DNA of 64,000 bases from Adiantum capillus-veneris. Taxonomy: Eukaryota > Streptophyta > Polypodiopsida > Polypodiales > Pteridaceae. Within the stretch, counting starts at the first letter, position 1. Each line of letters begins with the position of its first letter. Of this stretch, positions 34,290 to 46,490 are shown one piece after another. The notes under the pieces are model-generated. The model did no database searches. It had not been told where the DNA came from and saw only the letters and a program-made list of their open reading frames with translations. The position numbers and the translations under genes were made by a program. The stretch is from NCBI GenBank assembly GCA_014529385.2, contig CM043966.1:88103587-88167586 (forward strand), in the 5' to 3' direction.

Positions 34290-34436
34290 TTCTATCAACC
34301 AAGTGTGGTAGATTGGTTATGCCATTTCACTCTTGCATAATAGGTCTTGAGTTCATCTCTCCTTGTTGGATAGATCTTTAAGGTCTCTTGAGATAGTTTC
34401 CTTTGACGTTAAAACAATCTTCTTCTCGGGTATAAC
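34290..34436 (+). repeat. tRNA-derived SINE-like repeat, copy 1
   Basis: Contains an A-box-like TGGTAGATTGGTTATGCC and, about 35 bp later, a B-box-like GGTCTTGAGTTCATCTC. A partial second copy of the A-box part follows at 34437-34490, and an inverted copy of the 3' part lies at 34715-34805. The dispersed, mobile pattern and Pol III-like boxes suggest a SINE; I do not recognise the family. Confidence 0.45.
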
Positions 34437-34714
34437 CTTTCTAACACCCAAGTGTGGTAGATTGGTTATGCCATTTCCCTCTTGAGTAGAACAAAAAACA
34501 GATAGCACATCAAAGATCGTATTTTTCACTAGTACATTACCTACAAATATGCTCTAAAGGGTCAATATTATAAGTAGTCATATAATCCTCATGAACAAAA
34601 ATCATGAAGGGAAGTGGAATACCCTTCAAATAAGTCGAAATTTGATGTTAGCCATATGCTCAACAAAATTTACAAGCCCTCTTTTTTTATTGCTTTCTAA
34701 ACAAGCCTTAAAGA

Positions 34715-34805
34715 AGAAGAAGAAGAAGATTGTTTTAATGTCGTAGGAAACTATCCCAAGAGACCTTAATGATCTATCTGACGATGAGAGTTGAACTCAA
34801 GACCT
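34715..34805 (-). repeat. SINE-like repeat, inverted partial copy
   Basis: Reverse-complement match to 34342-34427 (AAGATTGTTTTAA...GAACTCAAGACCT) with scattered mismatches, and a GAA tract at one end that would be the tail. Confidence 0.6.
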
Positions 34806-35220
34806 GTTAGTTTTCTCTACTCATGCTCAAAAAATTCTTATCAAGAAGATCTTTTTAGGTTTTGGACATCCTTGTTTGTTTTGTTAATTCTTTTGACACT
34901 TTTGTGGGATGACTGTTGGGCTCATCCAATGCCAAAGTTCAATGTTTATTGAGGACAAATATATGAAGTTACATGGGGAGCAACATTTGGAAGGTCCGCC
35001 ATCCTAGTACTGTTTGTACACATGTACACTTGCTTTCAAGGTTTCTACAACCTCGTCTAGCTATCTAGACCTTAGAACCAATAGGTGCCAGAAACCTCCG
35101 TTCTAGTCAACTTTCGCAAGACTTATAGTTATGCACCGGCTCACCCCAACAACCGCGCTCGTACACTAATCTTAGGAATTCATTTTTTTCTCTCTTTATG
35201 CCTCCTCTTGATGTCTTTGG
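34806..35220. other. Unassigned stretch
   Basis: No coding signal or repeat recognised. Confidence 0.4.
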
Positions 35221-35231
35221 AAAGAATATAC

Positions 35232-35331
35232 CACACACACACACACACACACAAACCCCTATCTAGGTATATATACACATAAATTTGTACAAAAAAATAG
35301 TTTTGTGTGTGTGTGTGTGTGTGTGTGCGTG
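35232..35331. repeat. CA tract and GT tract in inverted arrangement
   Basis: (CA)11 at 35232-35253 and (GT)12 at 35304-35327, 50 bp apart. They are complementary, so the region could form a hairpin. AT-rich TATATATATGTATATAT follows. Confidence 0.93.
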
Positions 35332-35666
35332 CATATATATGTATATATCTAGTTTTTAAACTCATAGCATGGAAAAACGTTTTACTCACATGGTTTCCTT
35401 GTAGCTGGACAAAACAACGACCTCTACCTTGCACACTCAAACAATCAACATTTCTTACAGTACAACTGTTCTTGACCCCCAACAACGCATCAACATTATG
35501 CTAACCAAGCAAGATTACTTGGGATCCAAAAGAGATGTTTTAAGGATCACCCATTCTAAGGGATTAGGGACTAATGTCCTATTTAAAGAGAACGACCATT
35601 ATTGTAACTCGTGTGCATAGCTTTGTATGGGCTTCTTTATAGGGATGAATTAGGGATTCTATATGA

Positions 35667-35668
<2 letters not shown>

Positions 35669-35714
<46 letters not shown>
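35669..35714. repeat. CT microsatellite
   Basis: About 23 uninterrupted units. Confidence 0.97.
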
Positions 35715-35720
<6 letters not shown>

Positions 35721-35901
35721 GTAGTGACCCTACCCCTCTATTAGTGTTCATTACCTCAGCTTAGCCTAGAGTGGTTGAAAACCCTTAGTTGGTTTCAAGC
35801 CAAGTTTAAAGGAAGAGAAAAATACTTGAAAATAGCTCAAAATTCTTGCAGCTTTGCAAAATATTTTTTAGCTTTTTAGTTTGTACCTTTACAAGGAGAG
35901 G

Positions 35902-35904
<3 letters not shown>

Positions 35905-35958
<54 letters not shown>
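35905..35958. repeat. CT microsatellite followed by C run
   Basis: About 26 CT units, then C-rich and A-rich runs to 35985. Confidence 0.97.
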
Positions 35959-35960
<2 letters not shown>

Positions 35961-36199
35961 CCCCCCACCCCCCCAAAAAAAAAACTACAAATTATATATA
36001 GTGCATGTCATACAAAAGTTCCATACGGAGGAGAGCCACATTTTGTCTTCCTAAGGAACGGAAGCCGTACCTTGCTGCGGAGTAGCAAACACATAGATAT
36101 GGAGATTTGGATGTAGATGACAAGCCTTTATGTTTTATTGACATAGTTTTGTCCAATACTCTCATTCTTGATTTTCTACCGTTACTATGGACTGCTCTA

Positions 36200-37237
36200 A
36201 CCAATTTATTTTTCAGCTTGCAAGTGGGAAGACTTTGTCTTTGCTCCTGCATTGGTAGCTCTGACCACCACTAGCCAAAAGTATCCTTCTTCCACTTTGG
36301 CGTATCATATGTAGAAAGTCCTACACCACGAATTTCTGAGCGAGATGCCGTTCTCCTATCTTTGGCATGGGATTTTCCCAAGGACGATTTTGACCCAGGT
36401 TCAAATCAAGAAAAGTGAACCATCTAGATCTCTTAGATTTTCATAGGTGCCTCATCAATGGAGTACCTTGTTTGCCCTCTTAAGAAGGTTGGTTCTTCTC
36501 GATTAATCTCAATTTCAAGCTCCACTTCAGTGCCTTCGTCTTGATCAATACAAGTTTCTAGATCCATCAGCATGATAATAGGGATAATCCCTCACATCCA
36601 AGACCCTTGAAGCTACTAGTTTCTTAGCTTCCCATCTCTCATGTGAATTCATTCTCTTTAGTGGTCACCCAGAAGAGCCATTTTCATCCTCCTCTATGAT
36701 GACAATCCTAGAAATCCCTCTACACCTGATGAAGGATGACTCATACTAGAGGGATTAGATTCCTCATCCACATTTTTTTTTCATTGGTAGAAGATCTTCC
36801 CTTTTTTGGTCCACATCCCACATGGAAAGGCTAATTGTATTCATACTCATAGAGACAACCTTTACAGCTACTCCTCTCTTTGGTAAGCATCTCATCATAA
36901 GCATCAAAAAAATACCCAACCCCTTCGGTTTTTGCTTCATCATCATCCTCTAATTGACCTTGTAGACCCATCTAGCTATCCATAGCCTTCATTTCATCCT
37001 TCTCTACAAAGCTACAAACCAATTGCACTGCAACAACACTTCCACCATTATCTTCATGATCAAAGTCATCAACATGGTACCGCATAGCACCCTCAACTAC
37101 ATCCCTTCCTCCACGTGCTTTGGCACCTCAACCTTGTCTTGTTTCACACTAGCTATCACCACATTATCAGACACACAATAATGCATCTTCATGCTTACCA
37201 ACATAGGATCATCTAAATCTGTTGCTCACCATAGGAT
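36200..37237 (-). pseudogene. Element J gag tail, decayed
   Basis: Minus-strand coding-like sequence that continues J's gag past the I insertion: acidic and Asp-rich (LQGQLEDDDEAKTEG, FFDAYDEM). A near copy of 36861-37055 lies at 42733-42930. Many stops. No knuckle recognised. Assignment rests on position and on the acidic composition shared with 39600-39740. Confidence 0.5.
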
Positions 37238-37273
37238 TTTCAAAATTGTCGATGCGGAAGCGTAGAGACAAAG

Positions 37274-37346
<73 letters not shown>

Positions 37347-37537
37347 TCCTGAACCAATCAACCTTGGCAATGAATAACTGAATGTGTATACAATGGAGGC
37401 AAGGGGTTGCTTATATAGCAATCCCAGTAAATTGCCCTACCCAAGACTTTGACAAATAAGTAGAATAAATACCTAAAAGCCAAACTAAATAATGGGATCA
37501 CATTGGGTAGTTCACTTGAGATGCCTAAACTTTAACA
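37238..37537 (-). repeat. Element I 3' LTR
   Basis: 300 bp; contains a GA tract 37275-37344; ends CTTTAACA. A short purine stretch (GCAGAGGG on the minus strand) precedes it. Confidence 0.9.
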
Positions 37538-39279
37538 CCCTCTCTGCAGATCATAGTGGACATCAATAGTGAGACCAAGTCGATGTAGAAGCTACCATGG
37601 ACACCGGGTAGTGGCCACCAACTGGTTACACCTCGGTGTTGCTCTCCTCAAATTTGTACCTGAAAGTAATGCCATCCTAAGCATCGGTTGCCTTTGTAGA
37701 AACGTTGAACTGAAGACCACACTACGTCCAATAATCCCCATTCGTGAACTATGAACACATCACGTCCAAAATATAAAACTCCAAGAGAATGAGCTGTTGG
37801 AACACATCCTGTCCATAATCTGACCGAAAACAATCAATTGGCTAGCCCATCCATAGCGTTTTAGAAGTCTGATTGGTTCCTTGCCAGATGCATGTGCATT
37901 GAACTCCAGCTTACGGGTCCAAACACGAATAACTTGAACTCCAACACAAGGGTCCAAATTAATTATAGGGAGAAAACATTGCCCATCTCTGCCACTCACA
38001 AGCCTCTCTCTGGCTGAAGCTAGTGGTGACACCTGTCATTTGACCAGAAATCTGACGTCGAGGCCACTGTGGCCACCACCACCACGAGTGCTTGCCAATC
38101 TCCTCTGTCAAATCTTTATTACCGTAATCTCTGTCTAGATTGCCTTTATCCTTATCTTTCTGTGAGTTCCTGCTTTTGCCTTTGGCTTCAAAAGCTCGAG
38201 CCAAACAAAGTGTCGGATCACAATCATGAATGTGGTCGTACCTCCCGAGTATCGAGGCAGCTGACTGACTACTAGTATTTCCATCCATGTCCACGTGACC
38301 TTTGCCAGTGTTCTCTAGCAAACTCCTCCATTTTATTTTGACTTCACAAACTCAAGCCAAAAAAATTGTCAGGTTCCTTGAGAACTGTGCCAATACATAG
38401 GCTGCTAAATGGATGGTTGACGATCCGTTATCCATAGCTTTTGGTTGGTTTTGGTTGTTGTCATTGCAGGTGCTCGGGCAAGGCGAGGTCGTTTTGAAGT
38501 TGCAAGATCTCAAAAACTGAACTCCTCCTTGCACTCCAAGAGTCCTACAAACCAAGGAGGAAATGCTCCAAGCTGATCCATCCCCAAGCAGTTCCACTCC
38601 TCTCTAGTACTTCCGAGTTACTCTACAAAATATGATATCCTTGTCTTCAACTCCAAACTCTTCACCTCTCTTGAGCCGCTCCACAATCTGTCTTTTGATT
38701 CCTACTCGGAGGCCTCGGTGCCTCTCATAACTCTCCCAACACTTGTGATTCCAAATACTATGCCAAAAAAATTCATAAAAAAGAGCTGCCTCTCTTGATC
38801 AAGGGTCAAAGCCTTGCTGCCTGCAGCGTTTTGAAACACTGGCAGCACGTAGGCCAATGGGGAGAAAGGAGGGACCTATTGGCGCGCGTTTTGAAATGGT
38901 CATGCACCAAGCATGGGTGGCTCGCCTAGGGCGTCTCAACACACAAACAAGAGGGGGCAAGGCACCGGGTGGTGGGGCTGTGGACGTCTCAAAATGCAGA
39001 GGAGAAGAGGGGATGCGGCAAGGAGATGGAAGCATTCCAATATGCACACAAAAGAGAGTGGGGGAGGTTGTGGTCAAGGAGCGCTAGCGATAGAGTTTTT
39101 GAAACACTATCCGCAGGGAAGACAGCCGAGCTCTCCACCACACAAGGGCTCTCGAGCGCTGAGGATGTACGTTTTTAGAACGCCAATTGGGAGGGAAGAA
39201 AAAATGCCAACCGCAAGGTGATCTTCTCACAGATTCCTCTCCACTATGCAACTCCACCTCCACCAAAGCTTTGATACCA

Positions 39280-39302
39280 TGTCCAAGTCGACGATGCGGA
39301 AG

Positions 39303-39395
<93 letters not shown>

Positions 39396-39588
39396 TCTCC
39401 TGAACCAATCAACCTTGGCAATCAATAACTGAATGTGTATACAATGGAGGCAAGGGGTTGCTTGTATAAAAATCCCAATAAATTTCCCTACCCAAGACTT
39501 TGACAAATAAGTAGAATAAATTCCTAAAAGCCAAACTAAATAATGGGATCACATTGGCTAGTACACTTGAGATGCCTAGACTTTAACA
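39280..39588 (-). repeat. Element I 5' LTR
   Basis: 309 bp; GA tract 39306-39396; TG...CA ends intact. Confidence 0.92.
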
Positions 39589-39593
39589 AGGAT

Positions 39594-40230
39594 GTAGACT
39601 CATCCTCTCTATCTTCCTCGCTTGTCTCCCAAAAACTTGAGCTTTTATCTTCATCATCATCAATATGACACACCAACTCTTTGTCAACTTCCTCATCCTC
39701 TTCCCGCTCCTCAAAAACTTGACCATCCTCCTGGCTTTTCACATTTTCTTCATCTACTGCATCGAACTAGACCTTTTCCCTAATCTTTGGATGCAAGCAC
39801 TCAAGAAACTTTGACAATTTCAAATAGTGATTGCCTTTGACACCCATAGGAATCTCTAGCTTCCTCCAACAGGCTTCAAACTGCTCAAGAAAAATAAAAA
39901 ATGCCTTACTTACATATTGGCATGCCACCTTCAACTTTGCACCAGCCTCTATGAGAGTAACCACGTTCCAAAACCACTTCAAAAATTGACTCTGCAGCGC
40001 CTACCATGAGCCTCGATCCACACTCTATAAACCATCAAACCAAATCTTTGCACATCCTTGCATCAACAACGGTACCATCTATAGCTTTTCTTCATCACTC
40101 TGCATCCGCAATGAAAGCATAAACAACTCAAAATATGACAACCATTCGTCTACATCTTCATCACCATTGAAAATCGGACCCGAATTCTACCATATCTTAA
40201 TTCACAAAAATATCACCAAGGAAAAACTAG
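39594..40230 (-). pseudogene. Element J gag (Ty3/gypsy capsid)
   Basis: From about 40187: PIFNGDEDVDEWLSYFELF, then KIWFDGL and SVDRGSW, the layout of the gag capsid family, with stops in between. 39767-39982 continues (KLEIPMGVKGNHYLKLSKFL) and 39594-39742 is acidic. Interrupted by element I at 39588. No protease or RT follows in this window. Confidence 0.8.
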
Positions 40231-40948
40231 TGTGTTCCTCAGTGGGGGCACCAAAATATGGAAAAGGGGAAAGGGGAACACGCTTGGAACACAATGAACA
40301 TGCCTCTCTATACAACACGCCAATCTACTAGATTTCACCTTCAAACTCAACACAATCCATAGGCAAACCATCATTTTCACTCAACCAACACACTTAATAC
40401 CACACACCAAACAAGCCCAATTAGTCCACACTGCTCAGTTCACAGCCCTCCACACACACACAAATTCTCTGAATATCTCTTTGCACAATATACCTCGTGG
40501 GGAACACCTGTAAACACACGCTTGAAAATGCATGCACACAAGCAGAGAAGAGAAGGGGGGAGGGGGAATCGATACAAACATACGACAATGATGGCTTCTC
40601 TTAAAAAAAAACCATATATAATATTTGCTCCAAGAGGGCATACTCCTTGGCAAGCTCAACACACAAACCGATAGCTTTCCTCGCTCCGCAGAGCATCCAT
40701 AGCTTCAACAGCTGCTTCCTTGGCAAGACAATGGTTCCCCCCCACAACCGTAGGGAAAAGAACCCCTTCAACTTACAAAAAACTCCTCTTATAGGAGAGG
40801 GTCAACATATCAAAAACAAAAAATTGGTTTAACTTGACTCGTACAGTCCAACTTGAGCCTCTTTTTGGCATTTCTCATACATTCCACCCACTTGGCAATC
40901 CATATTTAGCATATTTTCATGCTCTTGACAACTCCGCAACCTTCCATG

Positions 40949-40950
<2 letters not shown>
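40231..40950 (-). other. Possible 5' LTR region of J
   Basis: Minus strand near 40240-40255 reads TTTGGTGCCCCCACTGAGG, which could be a primer site. I found no second LTR to confirm it, so boundaries are unknown. Confidence 0.3.

Positions 40951-40951
<1 letters not shown>

Positions 40952-40993
<42 letters not shown>
40952..40993. repeat. CT microsatellite
   Basis: About 21 uninterrupted units. Confidence 0.97.
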
Positions 40994-40997
<4 letters not shown>

Positions 40998-42200
40998 GTG
41001 GATCACCTCTTAGTTGCAATCCTCGGACCAACTTGAGTACCAAGGCATGTGAGCTCCCACCTCAAGGGATGTCACATCACAATGACAACGGCTAAGGGAG
41101 CATCCTCTCGATTAAAAACATGGGCCTCCTTATAGGCATGCGAGAACGAGCCCCCAAGTGGCTCTGCCATGACATCATCATCAACCAGATGCCGTCGATG
41201 GAAAATAATAGCAGCACACCCATGACATCACACACAATGAAAACGGCAGCGAGCACCGCCGGCCCACGGCCACCACCACCTGACAGAGTGCTAGGGCATG
41301 AGCACCATGGCCTAGAGCTTCAAGCTCCTTCTCTCCAATTGTGGATGTCCCCATTGCCTCCACGGCTCTGGATATATACCCTCTCTTGTGGTTTTATGGC
41401 AATGCATATGGGTCAAATCCTTGGGCCACATGGCAGCGACAAAGTGCTTGGTCCTCCAAACTTCCCAAACAACAAACTTCAAAGAAACTTGGTTTTTCCC
41501 CTGACTTTAATCCACTGCTAGTTGATGGTCATGGCTCCAGTTTCCAATCTATAAAGCATGGCTCAAAGCTTATTTCTTGGGCTACAACTCCACCTTCTAT
41601 TTCTACATTTTGACCCCCAACACGACCTCAAATGATGCACATCAAAATGACAACAAACATCAGATCCTCCCCGCCCGATCAGTGACAACTTCAACCTGCT
41701 CTAACTTCAGTGCTATCACTTCTAGCTATCTCCATATGTTGTCCACCACCTTTGAAAACATTGTCAAGATTCAACAAAATTCAGACGACATATCTCCCAA
41801 TGAGGTGAAAAAGACTCATATAATCGGACCCTACCAGAACTTCAAATCTCTGTAACTTGGCAACCAGACATCCGATTGTCCATTTGTAAAGACCAACATG
41901 CTCCACATTTCAAGCTATATAGACATACACTTCAACTATCACCTGCCTACCCAAGATATTCACACCTGATTTAGCCCTTTTCCTACACCCGTCCGTCCAT
42001 ACCTGTCTATGCCATATTCTATGGCCAACACACTTTAGCTACACCATCATTGCCCAACCCCCTTGTGGAAAATTTATGTTCAACTACAAAATTGCTTCAT
42101 TCCTCTTTCAACTACACACACGGACAAACACTATCAGCAAACCAAAACCATACATACAATCTTATTCTTTCCTGGCAAACCTCAATTGGGTTGCCCCACC
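40994..42200. other. Unassigned stretch
   Basis: Several short open frames on both strands (for example 41120-41521, plus) with no recognisable domain and no supporting context. I see nothing I can name. Confidence 0.4.
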
Positions 42201-42286
42201 CCTTGCACCACAACATGTCTTCCACCTGGGTCAAAACACGTGGTACTGATTTCATCCATCCACCTACAATCGCATCCAATAGTGCT

Positions 42287-42930
42287 TTATCCCACAACAC
42301 CTAAATCGTCATGCTTGTAGGCTGCACATGGCCTACCTTCATTGCTCCAAGCATCCCTTGGCAAATAGCTCACTTCAAACCAAGCACAACCCACACAATC
42401 AATCAAAATGGACGTACCTGACCCTCCCTCCCAACCATAGAAAGTGAGGCTCTTCATGCAAGAAACCTCCTTAAAAGAGAACTTTTGTTGACACAAATAC
42501 TTTGTCACTTCGGCCTCTGCTTTCACATCCTTAGCAAATTATTTCTCATCCACTGGAAACACCTCTTTTGGAGGGGCTAACCCTTGCATCACTTGTATCT
42601 TGGTGAAGGCTTTGTCAATGAGCACCTGTGTCTCTTCATCCATAGCAACCGATGGATCATCAAATCCCTAATCAGGCTCACTCTCAAGGCATCTATAATC
42701 CATAACATCACCAGTGCGATCCATAGACAACTCCAGCTACTCCTCTCTTTGGTCAACATCTAACTCATCATGAGCATCAAAAAAATGCCCAATCCCTTTG
42801 GTTCCCGCTTCATCATCATCCTTTGATTGACCTTGTAGACCCATCTGGCTATCTATATACTTGGTTTCATCCTTCTTTGCAAAGCTACAAACCAATTGCA
42901 CTGCAACAACACTTTCCACCACTACCTTCA
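42287..42930 (-). pseudogene. Second copy of the J-type acidic region
   Basis: 42733-42930 repeats 36861-37055 at high similarity (SVVAVQLVCSFAKKDE, GLQGQSKDDDEAG). It continues downstream with LIDKAFTKIQVMQGLAPPK and EVTKYLCQQKFSFKEV. Stops present. Function not recognised; likely a gypsy gag extension or linker. Confidence 0.5.
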
Positions 42931-43009
42931 TGGTTGTTTCCGTGTTCCAGTTAGACGGATGTTTGATTCAATTCTCGAAGAATCCGTTTTTTAAAAGCTT
43001 TTTCAAGCC

Positions 43010-43250
43010 ACAACGAACAACACTCCTAAGCACTCCTCCCAGGCAAACGATCTTAGGCATGAAGCTACACAACGACTACCTCCTCACTCCCCCCACAAAT
43101 AACCTAAAAATATATGGCCCATGAGCTTAGAGGACTGATGTAACCAAAATCTCCCCAAATTGCAGTCTAGTTGCTTGAAGGTTCCAATCATACTAGTAAA
43201 TGATCCCCAAACACCCGATCTGCATCATTTCGAGGTTCAAACATTATGAA
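43010..43250. repeat. Dispersed repeat, copy 2
   Basis: Counterpart of 31311-31570, same orientation, more diverged and without the clean 52-bp tandem. Confidence 0.65.
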
Positions 43251-43331
43251 ACATCACTTCTTCTCTTCAATACTCCACCTGGGAGTACAAATCATTGAAA
43301 CCAACATTGAGACCACAATCAACCAATTCTC

Positions 43332-43458
43332 AAATCAGCACCAACACACGTTTAAGACAAATACAATCCATTTCAAACAAATCATTGAAACCAAATTCAG
43401 AAACTCTCAAATCAGCACCAAGACATGTTTAAAACAAATACAATCCATTTCAAACAAT
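43332..43458. repeat. 77-bp tandem repeat
   Basis: Units at about 43332 and 43409 share CAAATCAGCACCAA and ACAAATACAATCCATTTC. Confidence 0.85.
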
Positions 43459-43529
43459 ACTTTCTCAATCCAAGTTCAAAAGTTATCTAAATACAAATCA
43501 TCTGGCAAATTCATTCAGGGTTTTGTTGC

Positions 43530-43688
43530 GACAATCGAACTTTGAGGACAACATGCTTGTCCTTTTGTATCAAGGTGATTGTTCGATTTTGGATCTAGAG
43601 TGTGGCGTCATTCTTGTTGTTTCAAGGCATGCCCAAGAGAGCGTCGAAATTTCCCAACTTCATAATGTGGAAATTAGCTTCTCCTTGG
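43530..43688 (-). pseudogene. Element L protease, C-terminal half
   Basis: Minus strand: NFHIMKLGNFDALLGMP, the hydrophobic-Gly-Met-Pro motif that closes chromovirus proteases. The N-terminal half is at 60607-60801, separated by element G with target duplication CTTGG. Confidence 0.72.
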
Positions 43689-43829
43689 TGTGAGACCATG
43701 GGGAACTAGACCATGCAATTCACCACCCAGCCTTGCTATATATAGTCTCCTAGCTATTCAAACATAGTACCCCTTGATTGCATGTCCGTCCTGGCCCTTG
43801 GCCCGCCTGGTCTTACCCTAGGCATAACA
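43689..43829 (-). repeat. Element G 3' LTR
   Basis: 141 bp, repeat of 60397-60537; includes GCTATATATAG. Confidence 0.9.
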
Positions 43830-44849
43830 TTACTGCCCCCTTGGAAAAGTGTTTTTGTCCTCGAAAACAAAAATGGTGATAGCTTCCTAAGAACATTATT
43901 TTCTACAGTGGCATCCTTCATGGATCAAGCTATTTGTTTGACCGAAATATGGCTCAGTAGGAGATTCAATGAAATCAAGGAGAAAATATTGATTTTCCAC
44001 ATTGTTGTCCCTTTGCAACAATCTTGGGTAACTGGCCCATATCCAATATAGTGCGTAAACTCCATTTAGAACTCATTGAGCATGATAAAGAAGTTATCAT
44101 AACAAAGGTGTACCCAAAAGCCTGTACCTCTTTTTACTTTCCATGAAAGTAACTGACTGACATAAATCATCATAAAAGTATAAGTCCTTGAGTTAATATC
44201 TTTGCATCAATAAACAACCCCACCTTAAGTGTTCACGGTTGAGAAGTTGATTTACACATGAAGAGACTAAGTTTATTTACAAACATGCTTTGCCTTATGG
44301 TAAGCAAACTCCAACTACAATGAAACATGCTTTCTAATTGGATTTCTTGGTGCTAACATACACGCTTTGCATAGCCTTTAACACAAGAATACACTTTTAA
44401 TCTGCCTATCCTCTTTGGATAAAATGACAATACTAAGGTGTGTATCTATCCTCCAAGTAGGGATCACAACTGCCTTACAACATTGCTGAGGAATCAACAA
44501 TGTTATGATTAACCATCTTGGTTAACTAAGAGATCCACAAGTACCCAAAATGAGCCATGACCACTACTGGTGATTGTTAGATCTATGTCATGAACGTGCA
44601 TGCTGCTCCAAATAAACCTTTGCTAAACACTAGGGCCCATAACACCTAGCATGCATTTAGCAAAAAAAAATCCAAACCTGCATATTCATGTCCGTCTTGG
44701 ACCTTGGTCCAACAATGGACCATAATCTAATGTGAAAATTGACCACACCTAGGTACCAATAAAACATGTTTACCAATAGAACAGAGCCTTGCCACATGTA
44801 TAAACAATCATCCGTTAAAGTTGTTTAACAACTCTTGTACCTTAATAAG
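43830..44849 (-). pseudogene. Element G 3' internal part with pol end
   Basis: 43830-44060 keeps a short coding remnant (see G). 44060-44849 is AT-rich with no recognisable coding. Confidence 0.5.
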
Positions 44850-45851
44850 TGTTAATTGAGCAGAAATCAGTTAACAGGAGCTGCTAAAGATCGAAGCCTT
44901 ATGAATGCACATCGAAAATGAATATGAAGAAGCAGTGAAGATTGGAGTTATACACTTTTCACATTTTTACAAAATGGTCATATATTGTAATTTCACTATT
45001 TACTTAGCCACTGTGATAATTGTAACGTGTTACGGGCTCAATAAGAGTTCTAATATGTAAAGAATAGGTCATTTAGTGTACCTAGGTTGCAGATACAGTA
45101 AGTTGTGGAGCCTCAAAGGTATTGGATGCCGAGACATTACACATTTTAAACTTTGGCTAAGGTATAAAAGCCAACTTTGTAAATATTTTATTAAGTTTTG
45201 GATTAGAAATACACATCATGAGCTAACGGCGCTCAATTCTCTCCTTCTCATGCTTCCTACTCCCTTGTCGTTGTCATATGGCAGTGTCGCCTGTTCCCGC
45301 AGGTCAGAGCTCTACGCATTGACGTAAATATATCATGGTAAATCTTAGATTTTGGTGTCGCCAACCTGTGGGCTAATTTCATCACAAGTAGAAATTTAAG
45401 CTAGTAAATCACAAGGTAAGAATAGGTGGGATATTGGGGCATCACTGCTAAGCATTTAGATGCATTTGGGGTCAGAAACGACTAGGTCAAAATCTCACTG
45501 TTGTTAATAATCGTGTTTTTTTCACTTCATCAAAAGTGAAATTTGAGACCATAAGCATGTGTGCTTAGGGATTATATACTTGTCCTAGAAGTTTCGTAAC
45601 ATCTGGATGTCGTTTGATGCTGCAACGGTCATGTTTTGTTTTCTGATTAGTGACTAGCTTTTGATGACTTAGGTCATTTGAGTGTAGCTTGTGTTAGATG
45701 TGAGCTTTCTGTTGTTTTCTAAGAGATTGACACCCTCTTGTAGACTCTATGCACTAGTCGAGTCAGCTTCGTCCCATGGATTGACAATTATGTTCGTGGT
45801 TCTTGCTATGTCTGCAATAAGATAAAAGTAAAGTTAGGAAACCCATCCACA
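44850..45851 (+). repeat. Element C 5' LTR
   Basis: 1002 bp, TGTTAATT...CCACA, followed at once by a tRNA-Asp-type primer site. An inverted copy lies at 49975-50995. Contains TATAAAAG at about 45163. Confidence 0.88.
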
Positions 45852-45853
45852 TT

Positions 45854-45871
45854 TGGCGTCGTTGTCGGGGA
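45854..45871 (+). promoter_or_regulatory. Element C primer binding site
   Basis: Reads tggcgtcgttgtcgggga, B's tRNA-Asp site with two C-to-T changes, placed 2 nt from the LTR as in B. Confidence 0.88.
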
Positions 45872-46490
45872 TGAATAGACCTAAACTAGGAAAAACAAGA
45901 GCTGTTTTTGTAGTTGTCTTTAACTTCCTCTAGGATCACCTAGAGTTAAACTTTCTCTTTAAAACTACATAGCTTAAGAGTCTCGTCTTTTGCTATGTAG
46001 AGGTAGCTTGTACTTTCTAAGAACCCTGTAAGATTGTAGGATTAGGTTCGAATTTTGAGAATTATTGATGGGACAAGAAAAGTCTTAAGATCAATGCTCA
46101 GGAAACCTTAAAAAACAAGAAAACAAGTGCTTGTGGACACCTTCCACAAATCAATTGCAACAGAACCTAGGAGTAGGGTACGTAGAATCCAAGGTGGGAT
46201 CTTAAATCATTGATCACTCCAAAAGAACCATCTGTGAGTTGTTTATGTGAAGTTAGAAAATTTCAGGTCTACGGCTTGAAACAACACCAAAAGACTGTCA
46301 ACCATTGAATCCAACTGGAGATTATGCTCATAAAAGTTGCATATGCGATCAGGATTGTTGTACATGGATTACATTGGTCAAATGTACAGTCCAGCGCCAG
46401 TAATGGAAGATCCAACAAATCAGTAAATATAAGCAAGTCTAATTGGAGAACCAAGTCAAAGTCAATATAAAGGTCAGGATGAAATAGTCT
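45872..46490 (+). other. Element C leader
   Basis: Non-coding or too decayed to read; no capsid domain recognised. Confidence 0.5.

Larger units (their letters stand above)
37238..39588 (-). mobile_element. Element I: 2.35-kb non-autonomous LTR element
   Basis: LTRs 37238-37537 and 39280-39588 with perfect target duplication AGGAT (37233-37237 and 39589-39593). Primer site for initiator-Met (minus strand tggtatcaaagc, 39268-39279) directly abuts the 5' LTR. The internal 1.74 kb has no gag or pol and no recognisable gene. The first LTR has lost its terminal TG. It is inserted in the gag of J. Confidence 0.9.

Noticed and set aside
34342-34427. Possible tRNA gene
   Set aside because: A- and B-box-like motifs only; no cloverleaf with proper acceptor stem, so better read as SINE-like.
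35992-36252. 86-codon minus ORF with basic composition
   Set aside because: No domain or repeat support; might belong to J but cannot be shown.
41120-41613. Plus-strand ORFs of 133 and 90 codons as a possible cellular gene
   Set aside because: No recognisable domain, overlapping frames, no promoter or splice context.
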